NCBI GenBank assembly: GCA_050084985.1
Contig: JBITNC010000002.1
Location: forward strand, 5,704,001-5,768,000
DNA: 64,000 nt
Reading direction: 5' to 3'
Source of the DNA: Nageia nagi
Lineage: Eukaryota > Pinophyta
Part shown: in pieces, positions 10,095 to 22,560 of the stretch
How positions within the stretch are numbered: the first letter of the stretch is position 1
Layout of the letters: every line of letters begins with the position of its first letter
Notes under the pieces: model-generated
The model's input: only the letters and a program-made list of their open reading frames with translations
Database searches by the model: none
Told to the model about the DNA's origin: nothing
Position numbers and translations under genes: made by a program

Positions 10095-10915
10095 ATCATT
10101 CATATAGAATTACTAGCGTTATGAAGTAGACACACACCAAGTTTGCTTTTGATGCTAATTCCATAGTTTCACAATTTTTACAATTATTTTGTGCAATAAA
10201 AAACCTTCCATTCAACAAATATTCTTCTTTCCACATGTAGATTCCAATTAAGTTTGTGATCAATAACAATACTTAAATATTCGACACTTGGATTCCAATT
10301 AAGCTTGTGATCGATAACAATACCTAAGTATTCGTAAGAGTAAATCATCTCTCTAAAGGTTGATTATTAGATACGATTATAAGTTGAAGCATCTTTTTAG
10401 ATTAAATAATCATTTTTTTCATCAACTCATATATGTTACAAAATGTTTAAAAGATATTTTTATTGAGCCACTAATCCTCTCAAAGTCGTGATCCTACCCA
10501 CTAATCACACGACTCATATTTGATTATTTAAAAAGATCATAATATTTAATGCATAGAACAATATCATTTGTAAAAAATAAAAATCAATGATGACATTGTA
10601 AAAGCTAACACCTATGCTTCCACCAACTGAATATCTTTATAGTTGATCTGTATGAATACAAAACAAAATTAAGAATAACAATCATCTTTGTTCAATTCCA
10701 ATATTGTAATTAATTCCTTCAAATTATCCATGTTTAATTTTGAATTTGCAAACAGTTCAATTATAAAACCTATAAACTTTAAATCTTAGTTTAAAATATA
10801 TTTCTAAATCGATTGTACACTTCAAAAATTTATCCTTGAAAATAATGTAAAAAACTTTTTTGAAATCCACAAGACAAGCAAGTAAATATACCCCGAAACT
10901 AAAGTCACTTCATAG
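10095..10915 (-). pseudogene. Second LINE type: reverse-transcriptase fragment, antisense
   Basis: On the minus strand: LACLVDFKKVFYIIF (10840-10890), a decayed RT core, then EYLGIVIDHKLNWN, a duplicated YLSIVIDHKLNWN, and VEKRI...NNCKNCETMEL. This order (CFVDFKKAFD, YLG..I.HKLNWN, EKRI, NNC) is typical of a LINE reverse transcriptase and its thumb, and is a different subfamily from the preceding plus-strand LINE. It is heavily mutated and truncated at both ends; its 5' portion beyond 10915 is not recognised. Confidence 0.6.
10240..10334. repeat. 51-bp in-frame duplication inside LINE RT fragment
   Basis: GATTCCAATTAAG(T/C)TTGTGATC begins both units (10240 and 10291). The period is 51 bp, exactly 17 codons, so the duplicated segment repeats the peptide around IVIDHKLNWN without shifting the antisense RT frame. 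Confidence 0.85.
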
Positions 10916-10919
10916 AGAC

Positions 10920-11820
10920 TTTTATGCACCAGATACGCATTGCTTGTGGGTTGACTTGGAGGGTTTTGAACGTTGCAAAGGTTGCAACCGCCTATTTGTC
11001 AATAGCAGTGCAGAACCATGGGTCCAAATTTGAAAGTCATTATCGAGTCCTTCAAAATATAAAATTCCTAACCATCAAATATTGGAAGAACTTCAGATCC
11101 TATGCATTAAACGTTATCACATGGCCAAAATGATGGATTTTATAATATGGTCAAATATTAAAATGAGATTATGGATGTCCACTAATTTCCATCAAAATTT
11201 TGGAAACATATGTGGCAAAGATGGCAAAAGGTTGACAGAGATCCACAATAAAATGAAGTTAAATACGAATTGGACATGCTTAAAAGGCTATTCCAGAACC
11301 ATAGTTCCAAAATCCTTCTACGATTCTAACGAAACCACATACCTCATATTCTTCAACTTCTGAACGACCTAACCATCAAATTTTGGGAGAACTTCAAATC
11401 CCTAATGCTTTCATAGTTCTCAAAAGGGAAGCTTCCATCCAAAGATGGATAAACAATCAATAAAAATGAATCCTTCCTAATAATCTCTCCATTCATTCCC
11501 CCTATGGAGGTTCCAGGTGAAGTTGTGGATAAATCCTTCACTACAGAGCTGGATTATCTAACTTCACAAACGCTTCCTTTGCTGGTTACATTGCAGACCA
11601 AGACAAGTTTCTGAAACCCTCAATTAGATAAGATAAGACTTTTGATATCCATTTAAACTCATGGGTTTGTCGGACCTATTAGCATACCCCAGAAGTGAAG
11701 ACGAATCAATTAACAAAACATTTTTGAGAAAACTTCAAACTGGTCCAAAAGGATGACCAAACAATGTTGGCCAACATTCTCAACAATTAGCTGCAAAAAT
11801 TCTAACCTTGTGCAATCAAG
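10920..11820. other. Unassigned intergenic stretch
   Basis: Short ORFs only, none with a recognisable domain. A ~35-bp phrase ACCATCAAAT(A/T)TTGG(A/G)AGAACTTC recurs near 11066 and 11373, hinting at another old ~300-bp tandem duplication. I see nothing else. Confidence 0.4.
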
Positions 11821-12107
11821 CAGCATTTGCACCCCAACTGAAGACATTATTTTGGCTGATTCTGCAATTTCCATTTCCAACATCAACAAGAAACAATGCA
11901 ACTCCCATCATCATGTAACTGCAACAACTTCAAAATATGTTTTTAAGATCCATAACAATAGTACAATCAATCGTCATGCAGCATTTGCACCCTAACTGAA
12001 GACATCATTTTGGATGATGATGCAGATTCGACCACCAACCTCATCAAGAAGCAACACAACCCTATCATCATGGAACTGCAACTTAAAAATGTGTTTTCAG
12101 ATCTCCA
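11821..12107. repeat. Diverged tandem duplication, ~158-bp unit, 2 copies
   Basis: Units begin CAGCATTTGCACCC(C/T)AACTG at 11821 and 11979 and stay alignable to ATTTTTAAGATCC / GTTTTCAGATCTCC, by eye at roughly 75-80 percent identity. No function is evident. 12107-12840 beyond it contains only short ORFs I do not recognise. Confidence 0.75.
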
Positions 12108-12840
12108 ACCTGGAAACTCTGCTGCCTCATCCCCTGTTTCCAGCCAAAAATGTAGAAACAAGAACCGGAATAACAAGAAAAAATATGATGGTAAATCAAT
12201 CAGGCCACTGATCCAACTTAACTAAAATACAAATAACACTGTTGGTCTCAACAACAAGGTATGAGGCCAATAGCAGGTCATAGTTTTTGGCAGGTTCCTC
12301 TCACAAACCCCACACCAGACAGTTTGGGCTATTCTCTAATCTGAATAATGCCCAGTTTGATCTCTAGATGGGCACATCATAATTCCACAGAAGGAGGCTC
12401 TCACTTAATCAATGGAGTGCCACCCTTAATCATGAAAACCACTCTTAGTATCAACATCAGACTACTTGGTGCAGTGGATAGCAAAAGGACTAATACTGTA
12501 GTTCACCAGGTTGCTGCCTCTCCTTTGGTTCTTTATCCCTAAAGAATATCAAAGAGATATGAAGAATTTTATCCCCCAAACCCCACCTGAATGCCAAAAA
12601 GGACAAATACAAATCACTTGCAGATATTGTGACCAAGGTAAAAGCTGTCCTTGTCCAGAACATTATTTCCTTCATGTATCCATTTCTTAATGGTCTCAAG
12701 TTCCCATCAGAACATTATTTCTTGATCATCATCAGTCTTGCAGAAAATATTTCTAATTTGCAACCAGAATGTTTCTGTACTCCCTGTAATCCACAACCCT
12801 CCAACTAATACAATGTTTCAACTAAAACAGGCATGACATT

Positions 12841-13398
12841 ACAAAAATAATTCAATAAGATGATACATTTAGTTACCAATATGCATTCATCGTCAATAGA
12901 ATACAATCCACGATTGGCATTCACCATTAATGGAGAAGTATCCCCCAGTACTTTTTTAAATAAGTGATGTAAAAATAATAACATTTTGCAAGCAATAACC
13001 AAGCCAGTTCACACAACAAAAATAATTCAATAAGATGATACATTTAGTTTACCAATACGCATTCATTGTCAATAGAATACAATCCACGATTGGCATTCAC
13101 CATTAATGGAGAAGTATCCCCCAGTACTTTTTTAAAGAAGTGATGTAAAAATAATAACATTTTGCAAGCAATAACCAAGCCAGTTCACACAACAAAAAAA
13201 CTGACTACATGCAAATCCATCAAAACTTATAAAAGATGATAGATGAAATCACTGATATCAATATCTATTCATCATAGAATGAATTGTACAATCGTCAATT
13301 GACATTCCGCAGTTAAGGGAAATATCAGCCCGTACTTTCTTTTATTAAAGTCGTTACAAAAACTAACTTATGCAGGCAATACCAAAGCTAGTTCACAA
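12841..13398. repeat. Tandem repeat, ~175-bp unit, 2 near-identical copies plus 1 diverged
   Basis: Unit 1 (12841-13015) and unit 2 (13016-13191) differ at only a handful of positions; both contain ATCCACGATTGGCATTCACC and GTATCCCCCAGTACTTTTTT. A third, older copy follows (about 13220-13398) with GTCAATTGACATTCCGCAG and CCCGTACTTTCTTTTATT in the same order. The near identity of units 1 and 2 indicates a recent duplication beside the RPL28 gene. Confidence 0.9.
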
Positions 13399-13654
13399 CT
13401 TGAAATTTTGACAGCATGAAAGGTCTACAAATACTCCCTAGGACTCTCAAAAGATTCCTTCAGTCCCTCGATTTTCACTACTCTTTCCAAACTTGCAACC
13501 AACATTTTAATCATTCTAGTTAGTTCACTTTTGTTAATTTTTACTTCTTAGACACTAACATCTGGGTAACATAAGTACTACTAAAGACATTGTTATTTTC
13601 TAAATGTCATAAATGTTGCAAAAACCAGAAGATGATCAGTATTAACCTTTATAT

Positions 13655-13960
13655 ATCAAACTTCATTCAAATCATCTTAGTACTTTCTAAGAAAAGTCTA
13701 AAAATCAAAGTTCATTCAACTCATCATTGTATTTTCTCAGGAAAAATCAAACTTCATTCAACTTAGCATTGCACCTTTCAGAAAAATCTAAAAAATAAAC
13801 ATTTTATCTTTTGGTTTTATCGAAAGTCCATTAAACTCATCATTTTCAGTAAAGTCCAAATCAAAGTTCATTCAACTCATCGTTATATCTTCTCAGGAAA
13901 AATGTAATATCAAACTTCATTCAACTAAACATTGCACCTTTCAGAAACATCTAAAATTCA
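13655..13960. repeat. Degenerate short tandem repeat downstream of RPL28
   Basis: The phrase AAA(C/G)TTCATTCAACTCATCATTG recurs about five times at ~60-70-bp intervals, alternating with TTTCAGAAAAATCTAAAA-like spacers. It sits 3' of the RPL28 stop codon, possibly overlapping its downstream flank. No regulatory role can be assigned. Confidence 0.65.
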
Positions 13961-14251
13961 AAAGCTTCATCCATCTTCCAGTTGTATGAAGTTTATTACA
14001 TTTGTTATATGTTACTAGACTAACTAAGAAGCAAACAACTACAATCTCCAAGTCGATAACATGGATAAATCACAAAAACACAAATACCAAAAGGAAAAAC
14101 GTTAAGGTAAATTCGAATTAAACAAAAACATTTAGTGCTCAGGACTGCAAAATGCTGGAGGCAAAACTCTCCTTGACAACTCAGATCAATTACTACTAAT
14201 CTAGATCTCAAATCATGCACGAGTACACTAAACTTGAATCATGCGCCGGTT

Positions 14252-16763
14252 TCACTTCCTAAGTGCTTTCTTGTTTCCCTTAAACTTTTTCTTTCCACCA
14301 GATTTTGCAACGCGCAGACTTTTGTGGACAGCACTAAGCCTTGCAAGAGCTGGTCTCTTCAAATCAGGGCGATAATAATTATCAGAAACCTACAAAAAAA
14401 TGTCAAAATGAAGTCAACTTCAAGAAACTGCATTAAGGAAATGGCTCAACAACAATTTAAAAAACAGCACAATCTACAGCAATAGACACTAATCTTCAAT
14501 ATTAGCACTAAAGTATTAATTTTCTTATCCACAAAGTCGTAAATGGCTAAATCAGGCAATCACAATTACATTAAACGGAACATGCCTTTGCCACAACATT
14601 GAGCATGAATGCTTTGCTACAAATATTCAGACATTTTAGCAACCATAATAATGTTTTGAATATTAGAAAGACAATAATATCAATTTTCCAATCTGGTAAG
14701 TACAAAAATCCCAATACCTTGACTTGACTCATTTTATGGTGCGTACAATCATACTTCTCATAAATGTATTGGTACTGAAATTCCCATAGGTAAGATAAGA
14801 AGAAAAAGTAAAGTAAACAACATCAATCACTAAAACTTTAAGTACACAAAATGTGTCTTATTAACTTTCATATTATAGTTTCAAACATCATTGTAGCTGC
14901 AATAGATTAAAACGATAATACAACTAATATAATTTGGGTATTTCATTTATTTGCACCTATTTAGAGATGTTGACTGCAAAAGGCATGTGCTTCAGTAACC
15001 ACAATCCTTGCCTGGATCACAGTAGTGCAGTCTTACTCTTCAATTTTTTACCCACCCATTTGTTGGTTCATGATGTTTGACTTAGGGTTTTCAATAAAAC
15101 AGTATGCAGAATTCAATGCACCAAAATCCACATTGTCTCTTCCCTTGAAGATCAAAACTTTTCAAAATTTCTCTAAACTCATTGGAAAGATTATTGGAAG
15201 TGGCATCACATTGTAATCATAAATGCAAATTTTGAATTAAAGGAATATGAAATGCATCTTGAGAAAGAGAACATGCCTGATTAGAAAATACAATATCACA
15301 AGGAAACAGAAAACATAAAGGTCATCATGAAGTAGAAAAACATAAACTTCAATAAAAAGAAGAAAACTTAAACGATATGAAAAAACAATTGAACATTTGA
15401 CATGCAAATTCATTGGGACAAGGTCATCAATCAAATGAGAAGAAACAAAGAATACCTGATTGACAACAGCTTTTGCCATTCTATGAAATTCCTTCTTCAG
15501 AATAGACTTATGGACAGCATCCATAGGCTTGTTCTGCTTTTTTGTCTTTGTTGTTGCTAGCACAACTGCCAAATCTTCCCCAGCAGGTTGAATAGAAACA
15601 GTTTTCTTGTTTGCCAATCCTGTCACACACACCATCACAGAAAATTGTAAACAATAAACAGCCATCCCAGCTTAAGAGATTGAGTCCAGGGGTAATTCTA
15701 AAACGATGAGTTCAGTCACAACTGTTCTCAACACCAATAGATATGTTTATTGGGGTTAGATTGTAGTCTAACAAATTCAAAGTAGAAGCTAACTTAGGTT
15801 TCAAATATTAATGATGTCTTAAATCATGCAATCTGCCGTACGTATGAGATGAGCTTAAGAGGCAACAAGGTAGGTCTCCAATGAAAAGCCAGAAGTTAAA
15901 ATCAGATTAATGTGTTGAAACTGAATTCAACTACCACAACTACTAGATGTAGCTAGGTCCAAACAGGTAATAATGTGGCTTAAAAACAATCTGATATCGT
16001 GATGTGATGAGGACAAGATGATAACAAGTGCGATCCCTTGCAAGCCCACAAGCTACAATCATGTTCGTGGGTTGAAACTGAATAAACTATGGGTTGAAAT
16101 TAAGTAAACTACCACATAAAGTATATGTTTGACCAAGTCCAAACAGATAATAATGTTAGCTTAAACCACACAATCTGGTATGAGAATGAGATGGCCATTA
16201 CAGGTAAATAAAAGGAACTTTCATTGCAAGGTCACCATGTTAATATGTTGAAAATGAGTAAACTAGTTCAGGAATGTAAAACGGATAAATTTGGACAAAC
16301 AGATATCCTTCGTCGGTGGTATAGAATCTAAGTCTAAGGAAACTAGGGAAAAGAATGGCCAGTAATCTTACCCAGCATCGAAAACCACCATTTAAAATAC
16401 AGGCAAAAATAACAGAAAGAAGATCATACAAAAAGGATGGCCTGAAGTTTAAGTAACAAATATCCATTTGACTGAGATAACTAGCAGCGAATAGGAAAAC
16501 ACAACCCTTGCAAACTTGCCCCAATTGCTAACTAAACCCTAACTGATTCCATATCTATGAATCTAAATCTTGATATACAGAAATTTGAGAAGCGGAAAAA
16601 GCTTAAGATAAATACCGGAGAATTTGTATGAATGAATGTTGTAGAGATTATTGGGCTCGCTAGTAAACTGAACCTTCGCAGAGCCGTTGCCATTGCGCTT
16701 AGCGAGAAAGCTGTTGTTTTTCTTGACGATTTCCCATAGCAGCTGCCCTGGTATCGTTGCCAT
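14252..16763 (-). CDS. RPL28: 60S ribosomal protein eL28 (three coding exons)
   Basis: Component of the large subunit of the cytosolic ribosome. Coding exons on the minus strand are 16616-16763, 15456-15619 and 14252-14389. All junctions are GT-AG and in phase, giving 149 residues, close to the usual ~140-150. Exon 1 starts [20 protein letters not shown]; exon 2 opens after a split Gly codon with [20 protein letters not shown] and ends KAVVNQ; exon 3 reads [20 protein letters not shown] and ends in a basic tail, [15 protein letters not shown], then TGA. The order and basic C terminus match plant eL28 throughout, with no stop or frameshift, so the gene looks functional. Introns are 996 and 1066 nt. 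It is the only intact host gene in the window, and flanking sequence is repeats. The exon models are my reading of the splice signals. Confidence 0.95.
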
Positions 16764-16856
16764 ACTATCAACACACACAATTATTATGTCAGAAACATAA
16801 TACAACACAACAAAAATGCCCAAGAAGATCGAAGAAATCACATGGGTGCATTTACT
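16764..16856 (-). other. Probable 5'-UTR intron of RPL28 (91 nt) with flanking exon ends
   Basis: Immediately upstream of the ATG the minus strand reads TGTTGATAG|TATGG, a good acceptor. About 90 nt further upstream AGAGCAA|GTAAATG is a plausible donor (intron 16765-16855). Leader introns just before the ATG are common in plant ribosomal-protein genes. Not proven without cDNA. Confidence 0.5.
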
Positions 16857-16998
16857 TGCTCTGGTTCAACAAAAGTTTGATCTTCTCTTCTCGCGATTTC
16901 TTCCTTGCCTGCAAAAGCAAACTCCCAACAAATGAAAGCTCCTCTTACCTCGACGAGCTGTGAATAACAAGCCCTAATAGCAGACCAAAAGCTTTTGG

Positions 16999-17060
16999 AA
17001 ACCCTATCCCTCTAGAAACCCTAAAGCTACGTTACTTATATTTGTGTTTAAATTTTTATA
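16999..17060 (-). promoter_or_regulatory. RPL28 promoter: two telo-box motifs and TATA box
   Basis: The plus strand shows AAACCCTAA at 17016-17024 and AAACCCTAT at 16999-17007. Telo boxes of this kind are typical near the start site of plant ribosomal-protein genes. On the minus strand TATAAAAATT lies at 17051-17060, about 30-40 bp upstream of the telo-box cluster. A GGGCTT site follows at about 16974-16979. This fits a growth-coupled translation-machinery promoter. Confidence 0.65.
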
Positions 17061-17629
17061 AATTGTAGTAGTTTAAAAAAGATAGTATAATATTTACAAA
17101 TAAAAAATAAATAGATATTAATTACATTTCGTTAGTAGTTAAATGAGGGAAATTAATCATCCTCGTATTAAAAAATTAAAATTGATAAATTATAAATTAA
17201 TTAATTAAATTACATGTTTTAAAATAGAAATTATATGGAATCAATAAAATGCACAATAAAAGTAATGTTAAAGACAATAATAAGATTATTTGAATGTTAT
17301 AAGAAATATTTTCTTTTGGAGGTGTAAGTCTTCATCTAAATGTTATGAGAAAATGCTCTTCTTTTGACAAATACATGATTTTCATGTCTTTGTTGAAATG
17401 TGATGTTGATTAAGGTTGATATACTTATCTTCTTTTGTCTCCATTTGGCATCATTAGATCATCTTTTAGTTTTTTGTAACAATTTGTATAATTTTGTTGT
17501 AGGTGCAATATTCTTATAACTATCATAAAAGAATTTGATTGTATGTTGTTATTTTATATAGGTATCAATAGGAGAATCTTGTGAAAAACCAAAAGTTTGC
17601 TACTTAATGTGGTTATTTTATAAAAGTAG
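17060..17629. other. AT-rich intergenic stretch upstream of RPL28
   Basis: Mostly A/T with no ORF of note and no recognised element. Confidence 0.5.
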
Positions 17630-18025
17630 GACTTTTTGAAACTTGATAATTTAAGAAAGAAAGGTATGATATTTCCCAACCAATGCTCCTTATGCTTGAA
17701 GGATGAAGAAATTGTGGACCACTTGTGTATTCACTATCCTTATGCCAAGGAAGTATGGAAAGAAATGTTGGGGATAAAATTTAGGAACAAAGAAATGTTA
17801 GGAGACAAAATTAAAGAACTAGAAATTACGGTCTCATAAGTTATTGCCAAGTGGCTACCAACCATGGAAGATAGATCTAAAAAGAAGTGGTGGTCCTTTG
17901 CACTACCATATATCCTTTAGGAAATATGGAAGGAAAGATACGATATAATCTTTCAAGAGGAGAGACTAGCATCACAAAGATTAGTCAATAAGATTATGCG
18001 AATGAATGATGAGAATTAGGAAGTT
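17630..18025 (+). pseudogene. LINE ORF2 C-terminal zinc-binding fragment (zf-RVT type)
   Basis: Translation: LDNLRKKGMIFPNQCSLCLK then EEIVDHLCIHYPYAKEVWKE, a C-x2-C...H...H/C arrangement typical of the zinc-binding region after plant L1-type reverse transcriptases. After a stop, KKWWSFALPYIL and IWKERYDIIFQEE follow, as expected for that tail. It is a different LINE lineage from the one at 5576-10086. The RT itself is not present upstream. Confidence 0.7.
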
Positions 18026-18109
18026 TTCAATAAGAAACCCCTTGATCAGAACCTTAATGGCAATGAGGGAGGGGCAACTACGACCTCACATGAGTAATAT
18101 ATTAGATTT

Positions 18110-18620
18110 GACATTTATATGGGGTGGCATGTAGGGTGTATTACTTCACAAGGCTAACGTATATAATATATGGATTAAGGGGATTGGTATCGTTGATCAA
18201 AAGATTATGTGGATGGCTAAGATTGGTGAAGGCAAGTTCCCAAACCCACTTTTTGTTCAAATGTTTATAGTGCATGATTGACAAGCCATAAGCGATTGGA
18301 ACTAGAAAATGAATATATTTTCAAAGAGGACCCAATTGTCTAGGATAGTATTTGTAATGTAGGTATTAGGGGTTCGTGAAGACCTTGGAAGGATACACTC
18401 ATGATTGGTCTCGACATATTGTTGAGTCATGCGATGAGAGGAGGGTGATTATATATGGTATCTAGTTTGTAATTAATATTGAATTAATTGAGGTGGCTAA
18501 AAGGATGAGAAATTCAGGAGTCAAACATTGTAGAGAGATGAGAGACTCCACGAAGGATGTGAGAACTTTCCTAGATTTGAAAACAAATGCCCAGCAATAG
18601 GAAATATTTGTATCTCAATG
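18110..18620 (+). other. Coding-like decayed stretch of unknown identity
   Basis: One frame reads fairly continuously with few stops: IKGIGIVDQKIMWMAKIGEG, then KFPNPLFVQMFIVHD, later FSKRTQLSRIVF, and in a shifted frame MIGLDILLSHAMRGG. The composition looks protein-like and may be a transposon-borne ORF, but I do not recognise a family. Confidence 0.3.
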
Positions 18621-18624
18621 AGAT

Positions 18625-21130
18625 AATTGCCCATCCATGGGATGAAGTTGTAAGGTGATAATCAAATTGTTCATCGTGGAAGGATGTTACATTGGAATCT
18701 ATAGCTACCATTTCATTCTACTATCTCATTTTAAAGGTAGATTTGAGATGAATTTGCCTTATTTTTGTTTCACTTGTTTGATATTTACATTTGAAGAAAT
18801 AGGAACAATATTTCCATTCACCAAGGCTTAATCAAGTTCTTGGGCAATTTTATGCATAGGGGGCTATATTCGTAGTCCCTTTATGATAAGTTTTCCTTAA
18901 CGAACCTTTTAAGAGGCTCAAGCGATTGGATTTGATCTCAAAACACACAATTGCTCGAGCACCTCGTGAACCTTATGAGGTATCCATTCTTATGAACATA
19001 AGGGCTTCCATACTTGGTTTACAAAAGCTCCATTAGGATCTTCATCCTCAAGAAACCTCCTTACTAAATGTTTACTATGGGTTTTCACCCATAGGAAGGA
19101 AATACACTATCTTGGTGGCTAAGTATCAAAGAAGATGATGATTGATAGTAAAGTATATCCTCTAAATGATGTGCCATATCCTCATATAATTAGACATCCC
19201 ATTTTGGGGTCTAGACCTCACCTTGAAGTCATGCACAACTGGATGTCACACCTAGGATCTCATAATGCCACTCAGGAAGTACAAAAATCACACCTATAGA
19301 TCTATACCTCGTGATTACAAGTGAGAGCATAAATTAATGCCTCAAAAATACCAAAATCACTCCTAGATATGGTAAGTTCCACTAACGCAGATTAATTCTC
19401 TTTTGAGGCTCTCATTTATTAATAGAGATTGTAATTGCACTCCTAAATTTAATTAAGGCACTCCTAAATTTATTAAATTATAATTGGACATCCCTAGGAG
19501 AGGGACGTATGACCCTTGGTGTCCAGATAAGTCATAACAAGTTAAATGAGTGGAGTGCTTCATGTGTGCATAGCTATACGATCCTCCACAAGTCTCCAAA
19601 CTCCTCCATGGGCCCCATGAACCTCATGAGAAGCTCTAATATAGCCCAAATCTCTCTCAAAATGCTAAATCTCCTGTGAAACAAGACACATGTCTCTTGG
19701 ATGTAGGACGCGCTCCTCCAAATGGACCATAGCATCTTCAAAACACCTTTTATAAGATTAGTGCAAAATGAGGACATTACACCCTCTTTTTTTAATTTCC
19801 TCTCTAGATTGCCCTCTACCATCCTTACACCCTCTTATTATCCTCTTATCTTCTTTTGAGTACTTTGATCATTAGGGAGGCTCAAACACTCACAAATACT
19901 TGCCCTTAGTAGATGAGGAGGTGTAATTCAAGTGTAGAAGCCACAACATATGTTGGATATCTCCTTGTTTGAATGATTCAAAAGGGGTGTAGGTTGTGTT
20001 GTGCTTGGTGAAGATACTTATTTAAATTATAAAATATTTAAACAATCATTTAAATAGATAAATAAAATGTCTCCTCAATATATCTCATTTAATGATTATC
20101 TATCAAATTTAAACTCTAAATGATAGGAAAGCTACACCATTGAATAAATCTCACCGTGTACATATGAAACGAGTGGTCACACAATCCCTTTTAGATCAAA
20201 ATGGAGCATTCATAAACCAAAATACAAATTCATAGAATATAGTGCAAGGAGGACCATTGGTGGCCTCTTTAGGAAAAAATGGATCATCAACTATCATTTC
20301 CCTATGGATCTGGATGTGTCCTCAACTGATCTTCATGTGTAGGATGGAAAATTACAAACTCCAAATCTAGGCATAACAATATCCAAGTTTAATGGTGGTC
20401 TTAAGAGACATCATTGTATTGTGGAGATTGCCTTAGACCTGCCTACCCTATTGAATATCTTATAAAATAATGATCTTCTTTTATAGCTTCTTGAGTTCAT
20501 CTTTAGATCTACACCTTTCTTGATATTTGATCATTACATGGTCCTCTATTGATATTTACATATTACATTTACATCAATTACAATATCATTTATTGACAAC
20601 ATAAATGATTAGTTCTAATTGAATATCAAATTGATTTTATGTGTCTACACTTGGATATGAATAAGGTCTAAAGTAGGAAGCGATCCTTGAGGCAAAAGAA
20701 GAGAGGTAGATTATGTTTATTCTTTAAAAGAGTGAAGTTTGGTAGAGGTCAAGAATGGGAGGATGTGAAAGGAGTACAACAAGTTGCAAGAGCTCACTAT
20801 GATGATGTTTTATGCAATGAATAAGCTTGGGGAAAGCAATGAGAAATGATTGACAACAAAGGAGGACATCCCCTTGGGTGAGTTGGTGTAAAAATATGAT
20901 GAATTCATAAAAGTATAAATGGAAACCTTATATACGTTCATAGAATTAAACAATTCAAGACCTTTTTTTTATAGATAATTAACTAAATTTGGACAATTTT
21001 GTAAAAGGAAGATGACCATGGTGAGCATAATAGGATCAATACCTTGGGATCTAATGCTTATAATTAGGATAATTAGATATAATGGATGTAATTTATTTCA
21101 TATGGATCTAGCATTGAAATTATGAAGACA
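18625..21130. other. Unassigned intergenic region
   Basis: About 2.5 kb with only short ORFs. The ORF on the minus strand at 19574-19822 has no recognisable domain. Some phrases such as CTCACTAGATT-like and CACTCCTAAATTTA(A)TTAA repeat locally near 19440-19480. I see no gene or element ends here. Confidence 0.4.
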
Positions 21131-21133
21131 TTT

Positions 21134-21560
21134 TGTTAAAAAAAGGTTTTGAGCCCCTGTATAAAAAACCCATCCTTAAATTTATCTTTACAAAAAAAAG
21201 GAATAAAGAAAAATAAAGTTTAAAGTTGTCTTTTTTGTAGTCTAATTTTGCAAAAAGTATGAAGAGTCCTACTTCAATAAGTTGTAATTTTTGGTTTGTA
21301 GCTCATTTTTCATTACTTGATGAACAATTTGAAAGTCCTTTCCAAGCTCTTTCCAACAACATACTACTTGCCTATTTTTTATCAATGTAAGTCATTCACT
21401 TTACCTCTGCAAAACATTATGAGCATATAACAAATTTAAGTTGTTTTAGGTAGGCTGCTAACCAATTTTAAGTCATTGTGAGATGACAATAGAACTATTT
21501 TTAGAGCTACAGACAAATATAAAAGTTTTATTAAGCTTTATATTTATCTCATTTTTCTCA
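21134..21560 (+). repeat. Candidate LTR of a degenerate copia element
   Basis: The sequence ending ...TTTTTCTCA at 21560 is followed directly by a tRNA-iMet-type primer site (TTTGGTATCAAAAG, 21561-21574), as an LTR end should be. A TGTTAAAA start near 21134 would give a ~430-bp LTR, but I see no second copy, so the left boundary is a guess. Confidence 0.35.
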
Positions 21561-21562
21561 TT

Positions 21563-22560
21563 TGGTATCAAAAGTTGGTTAATGGGTTAGAAATAGCCAA
21601 TGAGATCCTTATATCAATTTATCAAGTTGTGTTTGAGGCTCATCTCAATTTATTTATTATTTTTGTTTTGATGGAAATAAATACTATTTTTTTATTTATT
21701 CTTGAGTTCAATATAGAGGATTATGATTACCAAAACGTCAATATGGAGACCTCATTAGTGCGCAAAGACCTTTGGGATATTATTGAATATGGATACAATG
21801 AACCAATTGATTAAAATCCTTGTAGTAACATGTAAGCAAGGTAAGAGCATATTTATTAGAATATCTTGTTGCAAAATAATTGAAAATGTACGAAAAGCTC
21901 TAAAATAAGGTTATTAAGGGAGGGGCCAAGTTAAATACGTGAAGTCATATACTTTGAAAAGAAAGTTTGAAAATTTAAAAATGAAAGAGACTAAAAATGT
22001 TGGTGATTATTGTATGGGGGTGAAGGTTGTTAACAAAATAACAATTATGTGAAAAAATGAAAAATGAGTTTATTGTTAAAAAGTTATTGAGAACACTCAC
22101 TCCAAAATGGAACCATGTAGCCATTATCATTGAAGAGGGTAAGGATTTATCCATTCTTTAATTTAATCAACTAATAAGGTCTCTAATGTCTGATGATAAG
22201 AGGCTAAGAGAAACAACTAGTGGATTTGATGAGAAGACTTTCTCTTATAAGAGTTAGGAAATAAGCTTTAATGGAAAAGGAAAAGGGCAAGGCCAAGGAA
22301 GGGACAAAATTAAATTTCTTCTAGAGGAAGTGGTAGATTTAATAAAAGAACATGCAATGTTATCATTGAAATAAATATTATCATTTTGAAAGAGAATGGA
22401 GGCTAAAGGTTGGTTATGAAAGGAAGAAAGCCAAATATGTTAACAAAGAAGAGGTTATTGATACAATTTATTCTTGTCATATAACAAGATCAAAACCTGA
22501 GAATGATCAATCTGATGCTTCATTGTATACTATTAAATATATCATGTATCATTTTGTAAA
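21563..22560 (+). pseudogene. Copia gag fragment with primer site
   Basis: After the primer site, gag motifs appear: YDYQNVNMETSLVRKDLWDI then IEYGYNEP (21720-21805), KSYTLKRKFENLKMKETKNV with VGDYCMGVK (about 21950-22025), and a wrecked zinc knuckle near 22355-22405 (MQCYH-stop-NKYYHFEREW, two of four ligands lost). This is the DUF4219/UBN2 class of copia gag, a different lineage from copies A and B. It ends near 22560 without pol. Numerous stops. Confidence 0.75.

Noticed and set aside
16909-16948. A second 5'-UTR intron in RPL28 (GTAAGAGG...TTTTGCAG)
   Set aside because: The signals are good but the interval is only 40 nt, too short for a normal plant intron.
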